In this document: one piece after another, positions 4,699 through 8,080 of the stretch
How the letters are laid out: every line of letters begins with the position of its first letter
How positions within the stretch are numbered: the first letter of the stretch is position 1
Source of the DNA: an uncultured Frankineae bacterium
GTDB taxonomy: Bacteria; Actinomycetota; Actinomycetes; Mycobacteriales; SCTD01
Direction: 5' to 3'
Assembly (NCBI GenBank): GCA_902805805.1
Contig: CADCUE010000220.1
Coordinates: forward strand, 1 to 8,080
DNA length: 8,080 bases
Notes under the pieces: model-generated
Databases searched by the model: none
Seen by the model: only the letters and a program-made list of their open reading frames with translations
Told to the model about the DNA's origin: nothing
Made by a program: the position numbers and the translations under genes

Positions 4699-6225
4699 GT
4701 GACGTCCTCCTCGACCGGGCTCGACCCGGAGCTGCTGCGCCTGCCGCTGCGCGAGTGCGCCGCCGCGGCCCTCGAGGCCGCCCAGTCCGCCGGGGCCTCG
4801 CACGCCGACGTCCGGATCGAGCGCCTGCGCGGCCAGGACCTCGCGCTGCGCAACGGCCGCCTCGAGCGGCTCGGCGACGACGTGAGCCTCGGCATCGCGG
4901 TGCGCGTCGTCGCCGACGGCACCTGGGGCTTCACGAGCAGCCCGGACGTGACGGTCGACGAGGCGGTGCGCCTCGCCCGGTCCGCCGTCGAGGTCGCCGC
5001 CGCGTCGCGCCCGCTCAACCGCGAGCCGGTCGAGCTCGCCGACGAGCCGGTCTACGACGACGTGACCTGGGTGTCGGCGTACGACGTCGACCCGTTCGCC
5101 GTGCCGACCGCCGACAAGGTCGCGCTGTTCGCCGACTGGTCGCAGCGGCTGCTCGCGAGCGACGACGTCGACCACGTCGACGTGAGCCTGCAGCAGGCGC
5201 TCGAGGGCAAGTTCTACGCCGACACCGCCGGCACCACCACGACGCAGCAGCGCATCCGCGTGCAGCCGCGGGTGGTGGCCACCCGCGTCGACCCGGGTGG
5301 CGGCTTCGAGACGATGCGCACCCTCGCGCTGCCCGTCGGCCGCGGGTGGGAGTACCTCACCGGCGGGCTCTACGACTGGGACGCCGAGCTCGAGCAGCTG
5401 CCGTCGCTGCTCGTCGAGAAGGCCAAGGCCTCGTCGGTCGAGCCGGGGCGCTACGACCTCGTCGTCGACCCGTCGAACCTGTGGCTGACGATCCACGAGT
5501 CGGTGGGCCACGCCACCGAGCTCGACCGCGCGCTCGGCTACGAGGCGGCCTACGCCGGCACGTCCTTCGCGACCCTCGACCGGCTCGGCACGCTGCAGTA
5601 CGGCTCGCCGGTCATGCAGGTGACCGGCGACCGCACGACGCCGCACGGCCTGGCCACGACCGGCTGGGACGACGAGGGCGTGCAGACGCAGGAGTGGGAC
5701 ATCGTGCGCGACGGCGTGCTCGTCGGCTACCAGCTCGACCGGCGCATGGCACGGCAGAACGCCGAGGCCCTCGGCGTCTCGCGCTCGAACGGCTGCGCCT
5801 TCGCCGACTCCCCCGCCCACGTGCCGGTGCAGCGGATGGCCAACGTGTCGCTGCGGCCGGCGGCGGACGGGCCGTCCACCGAGGAGCTCATCGCCGGGGT
5901 CGAGCGCGGCATCTACGTCGTCGGTGACAAGAGCTGGTCGATCGACATGCAGCGCTACAACTTCCAGTTCACCGGGCAGCGGTTCTACGAGATCCGCGGC
6001 GGGCGCCTGGTCGGCCAGCTGCGCGACGTCGCCTACCAGGCGACGACGACCGACTTCTGGGGCTCGCTCGAGGCGGTCGGCGGGCCGCAGACCTACGCCC
6101 TCGGCGGGGCGTTCAACTGCGGCAAGGCCCAGCCGGGGCAGATCGCGGCCGTGTCGCACGGCTGCCCGACCTCGCTGTTCCGCGGCGTGCAGGTGCTCAA
6201 CACGGCGCGGGAGGGCGGGCGATGA
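4699..6225 (+). CDS. tldD: Metallopeptidase TldD (508 aa)
   Basis: TldD is the catalytic subunit of the cytoplasmic TldD/TldE peptidase. In E. coli it matures the peptide antibiotic microcin B17 and takes part in CcdA antitoxin breakdown. The N-terminal domain (about 15-240) includes the family pattern RNGRLERLGDDVSLGIAVRV (51-70). The zinc motif HEXXXH is His266-Glu267-Ser-Val-Gly-His271 in WLTIHESVGHATELD. The third metal ligand is expected to be Cys474 in AFNCGKAQPGQ, within the conserved C-terminal segment that continues to SHGCP (486-490). Length and motif order are normal for the family, and all key residues are present. The GTG start at 4699 is set by the -10 box 6 bases upstream and by the lack of any better in-frame start. 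The last codons overlap the tldE start by 4 bases (ATGA), so the two proteins are probably made together. The native substrate in this organism is not evident. Confidence 0.94.
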   Translation: MTSSSTGLDPELLRLPLRECAAAALEAAQSAGASHADVRIERLRGQDLALRNGRLERLGDDVSLGIAVRVVADGTWGFTSSPDVTVDEAVRLARSAVEVAAASRPLNREPVELADEPVYDDVTWVSAYDVDPFAVPTADKVALFADWSQRLLASDDVDHVDVSLQQALEGKFYADTAGTTTTQQRIRVQPRVVATRVDPGGGFETMRTLALPVGRGWEYLTGGLYDWDAELEQLPSLLVEKAKASSVEPGRYDLVVDPSNLWLTIHESVGHATELDRALGYEAAYAGTSFATLDRLGTLQYGSPVMQVTGDRTTPHGLATTGWDDEGVQTQEWDIVRDGVLVGYQLDRRMARQNAEALGVSRSNGCAFADSPAHVPVQRMANVSLRPAADGPSTEELIAGVERGIYVVGDKSWSIDMQRYNFQFTGQRFYEIRGGRLVGQLRDVAYQATTTDFWGSLEAVGGPQTYALGGAFNCGKAQPGQIAAVSHGCPTSLFRGVQVLNTAREGGR

Positions 6226-7577
6226 GCACCGGCAGCGACGTGGTCGAGCGGGCCCTCGGCCTGTCGCGGGCGGACGGCTGCATCGTGCTGGTCGAGGAGA
6301 GCAGCAGCGCCAACCTGCGGTGGGCGGGCAGCACGCTGACGACGAACGGCGCGGTGCGCGGCCGGTCCGTGGTCGTCATCAGCGTCGTCGGCGAGTCGGT
6401 GGGCGTCCGCAGCGCCACCGTCGTCGACGACCTCGAGGCGCTCGTCCGGGCGTCGGAGGCGGCGGCCCGCGAGGCCGGGCCGGCCGAGGACGCGGGCCCG
6501 CTCGTCGAGGGCGGCGCCGCAGCCGACTTCGCCGAGGGCGCCGTCGAGACGCCGACCGACGTCTTCGCCGGGCTCGCCCGCGAGCTGGGCGACGCCTTCG
6601 GCGCCGCGCGGGCCGACGGGGTGGCGCTCTACGGCTACGCCTCGCACGACACCACCACCCTGTGGCTCGGCTCCTCGACCGGCCTGCGGCTGCGGCACGT
6701 CCAGCCGACCGGCTACGTCGAGCTGACCGGCAAGAGCAGCGGCGGCTCCTCGTGGGTCGGCCAGCACACGCGCGACTGGAGCGACGTCGCGGTGCCCTCG
6801 CTCGACGCGGAGGTGCGGCGCCGGCTCGCCTGGGGCGCCCGCACGGTGGAGCTGCCCGCCGGCCGCTACGAGACGCTGCTGCCGCCGTCGGCCGTCGCCG
6901 ACCTCATGGCCTACGCCTACTGGACCGCCGCCGGGCGCAGCGCCGCCGAGGGCCGCACGGTGTTCAGCGCCCCCGGCGGCGGCACGCGGGTCGGCGAGCA
7001 CCTCGGCCCGGCCGGTCTGCGGATGACCTCCGACCCGCACGACCCGGCGCTCGCCACCACGCCGTTCGTCGCGACCAGCGCCTCGTCGGCGATGAGCAGC
7101 GTCTTCGACAACGGCCTGCCGCTGTCGAGGACCGACTGGCTGCGGGACGGGGCGCTGACGGCCCTGGTCCAGACCCGGGCGTCGGCGGCCAAGACCGGGT
7201 CGCCGGTCACGCCGTACGTCCACAGCCTCGAGGTCGACGGCGGTGGCACCGCGACGACCGACGAGATGGTGGCGAGCACCGGGCGCGGTCTGCTGCTGAC
7301 CTGCCTGTGGTACATCCGCGAGGTCGATCCGCAGACGCTGCTGCTCACCGGCCTCACCCGCGACGGGGTCTACCTCGTCGAGGACGGCGAGGTCGTCGGC
7401 GCCGTGAACAACTTCCGCTGGAACGAGAGCCCGGTCGACCTGCTCGGCCGCGTCTCCGAGGTCGGCCGCAGCGTCGCGGCGCTGCCCCGGGAGTGGAGCG
7501 ACGGCTTCACCTGGGTGCGGATGCCGACCCTGCGCGTCCCCGACTTCAACATGAGCTCGGTCAGCCAGGCCTCCTAG
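6222..7577 (+). CDS. tldE: TldE/PmbA, non-catalytic partner of TldD (451 aa)
   Basis: TldE (PmbA) shares the TldD fold but lacks the HEXXXH zinc site; here the equivalent region, around PPSAVADLMAYAYW (221-234), has no His-Glu pair. In E. coli TldE forms a heterodimer with TldD that encloses the active site and is required for activity. Family traits seen are the strand pattern at 47-65 (GRSVVVISVVGESVGVRSA), the FDNGLP segment (295-300), and the C-terminal TGLTRDGVYLVEDGEVVGAV (376-395). The ATG overlaps the tldD stop as ATGA, and GGAGGG at 6210-6215 inside tldD serves as its ribosome binding site with a 6-base spacer. Length is normal. The coding end runs 17 bases into the end of the convergent DUF4192 gene, so no separate terminator fits between them. 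Confidence 0.92.
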   Translation: MSTGSDVVERALGLSRADGCIVLVEESSSANLRWAGSTLTTNGAVRGRSVVVISVVGESVGVRSATVVDDLEALVRASEAAAREAGPAEDAGPLVEGGAAADFAEGAVETPTDVFAGLARELGDAFGAARADGVALYGYASHDTTTLWLGSSTGLRLRHVQPTGYVELTGKSSGGSSWVGQHTRDWSDVAVPSLDAEVRRRLAWGARTVELPAGRYETLLPPSAVADLMAYAYWTAAGRSAAEGRTVFSAPGGGTRVGEHLGPAGLRMTSDPHDPALATTPFVATSASSAMSSVFDNGLPLSRTDWLRDGALTALVQTRASAAKTGSPVTPYVHSLEVDGGGTATTDEMVASTGRGLLLTCLWYIREVDPQTLLLTGLTRDGVYLVEDGEVVGAVNNFRWNESPVDLLGRVSEVGRSVAALPREWSDGFTWVRMPTLRVPDFNMSSVSQAS

Positions 7578-8080
7578 CGCGCCGGCCGCCCCTGACATCC
7601 CTGCCGCCCCTGGCGCGCAGCACCTGCTCGGTGCCCCGGGCCAGGCTGCGCACCTCGTCGGGGTGCACGCCGCCGTCGAGCGCCGACCGCAGCAGCAGCG
7701 CGAGGGAGTACTCCGGCCGCCCGGCGAGCGCCCGGTCGAGGGCGACGTTGGCCAGGGCGCCCTCGCCGCGGGCGTACGCCGTCCACGCGACCAGGGTGCA
7801 GACCGGGACGTCGTCCGGGGCGACGACCTGGCGGGCGACCTGGACGAGCAGCGACAGCAGCTCCTCCTCGCGCGTGAGGATGAGCGTGGCCACGGCGTCC
7901 CTCGCCTGCACGTCGGCGAGGCCGACCGCGAGCACCGCGGCGTCGACCGGACCGACGGGCCCGCCGGCCGCGACCCGGTCGAGCAGCGCCTGCACGTGGT
8001 CGAGGGTGCTGCGGCGGGCGGCGACGGCCCCGTGCTCGGCACGCGCGCGCAGCCAGGCCTGCGCGGCCTGCTCGAGGTGC
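7561..8080 (-). CDS. DUF4192 domain protein, 3' part only (runs off the right edge)
   Basis: The frame stays open from the right edge to the TGA at 7561-7563, giving the last 172 residues. Recognisable DUF4192 traits are the segment TLVAWTAYARGEGALANVALDRALAGRPEYSLALLL, about 40 residues before the end, and the short motif DGGVHPDEVRSLAR. Full-length members are usually well over 300 residues, so the N-terminal half and the start lie outside the window. An internal GTG at 7995 is not the true start, because family-like sequence continues upstream of it. The function of this actinobacterial family is unknown. The tail is Arg/Gly-rich (LRARGGRDVRGGRRARRPG) and overlaps the end of tldE antisense. 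A frameshift near the tail is possible but not required. Confidence 0.8.
   Translation of the reverse strand, partial: HLEQAAQAWLRARAEHGAVAARRSTLDHVQALLDRVAAGGPVGPVDAAVLAVGLADVQARDAVATLILTREEELLSLLVQVARQVVAPDDVPVCTLVAWTAYARGEGALANVALDRALAGRPEYSLALLLRSALDGGVHPDEVRSLARGTEQVLRARGGRDVRGGRRARRPG

Noticed and set aside
2749..6159. Very long open frame on the minus strand (over 1,100 codons) spanning the oxidoreductase, the gap and most of tldD
   Set aside because: It is antisense to tldD, which has clear catalytic motifs. Such frames arise because G/C at third positions removes stops on the other strand. Its translation is low-complexity Arg/Ala/Gly/Val with no domain.
6093..8042. Minus-strand frame antisense to tldE continuing into the DUF4192 region
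   Set aside because: It is antisense to tldE and in a different frame from the DUF4192 gene, whose family motifs are clear.
1..8080. Defence system, prophage, RiPP cluster or other mobile island
   Set aside because: No nuclease, helicase, transposase, integrase, RiPP-modifying enzyme or composition shift was found. TldD/TldE alone is a widespread housekeeping pair and does not indicate a peptide antibiotic cluster.

Overview
The window looks like ordinary chromosomal DNA from a high-G+C actinobacterium. Base composition is strongly GC-biased, third codon positions are almost all G or C, several starts are GTG, and two gene families typical of Actinobacteria (DUF7455 and DUF4192) are present. 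The exact genus cannot be told from sequence alone. No transposase, integrase, tRNA, rRNA, CRISPR array or clear composition break was seen.

Layout, left to right. An inverted repeat (about 18-62) precedes a small FmdB-type zinc-ribbon gene (98-316, +). It converges on a second small zinc-ribbon gene of the DUF7455 family (389-643, -) across a perfect 16-bp hairpin. Next is a minus-strand pair read right to left: a class I flavin disulfide oxidoreductase (2799-4334) followed 34 bases later by an amylosucrase-type GH13 glucan synthase (830-2764). A 364-base gap (4335-4698) then separates this pair from the divergent tldD-tldE operon (4699-7577, +). The gap holds what looks like a miniature transcription unit: a TTGACA box, a strong Shine-Dalgarno with a 14-codon ORF, two mutually exclusive small hairpins, and a perfect 15-bp terminator hairpin. 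The right edge carries the 3' part of a DUF4192 gene on the minus strand; its last 17 bases overlap the end of tldE.

Functionally, TldD and TldE are the two subunits of one cytoplasmic peptidase, and the ATGA overlap fits coupled translation. The amylosucrase would build alpha-1,4-glucan from sucrose, linking sucrose uptake to glycogen-like storage. The oxidoreductase is probably co-transcribed with it, but no biochemical link is evident. The two zinc ribbons are of unknown function.

I found no convincing novel multi-gene system. The points most worth a second look are: the miniature unit upstream of tldD; the -10 boxes placed exactly for leaderless mRNAs at fmdB and tldD; the flavin oxidoreductase that keeps its redox disulfide but has Tyr where the catalytic His normally sits; and the paired CGAAC-N-GTTCG repeat at the left edge.
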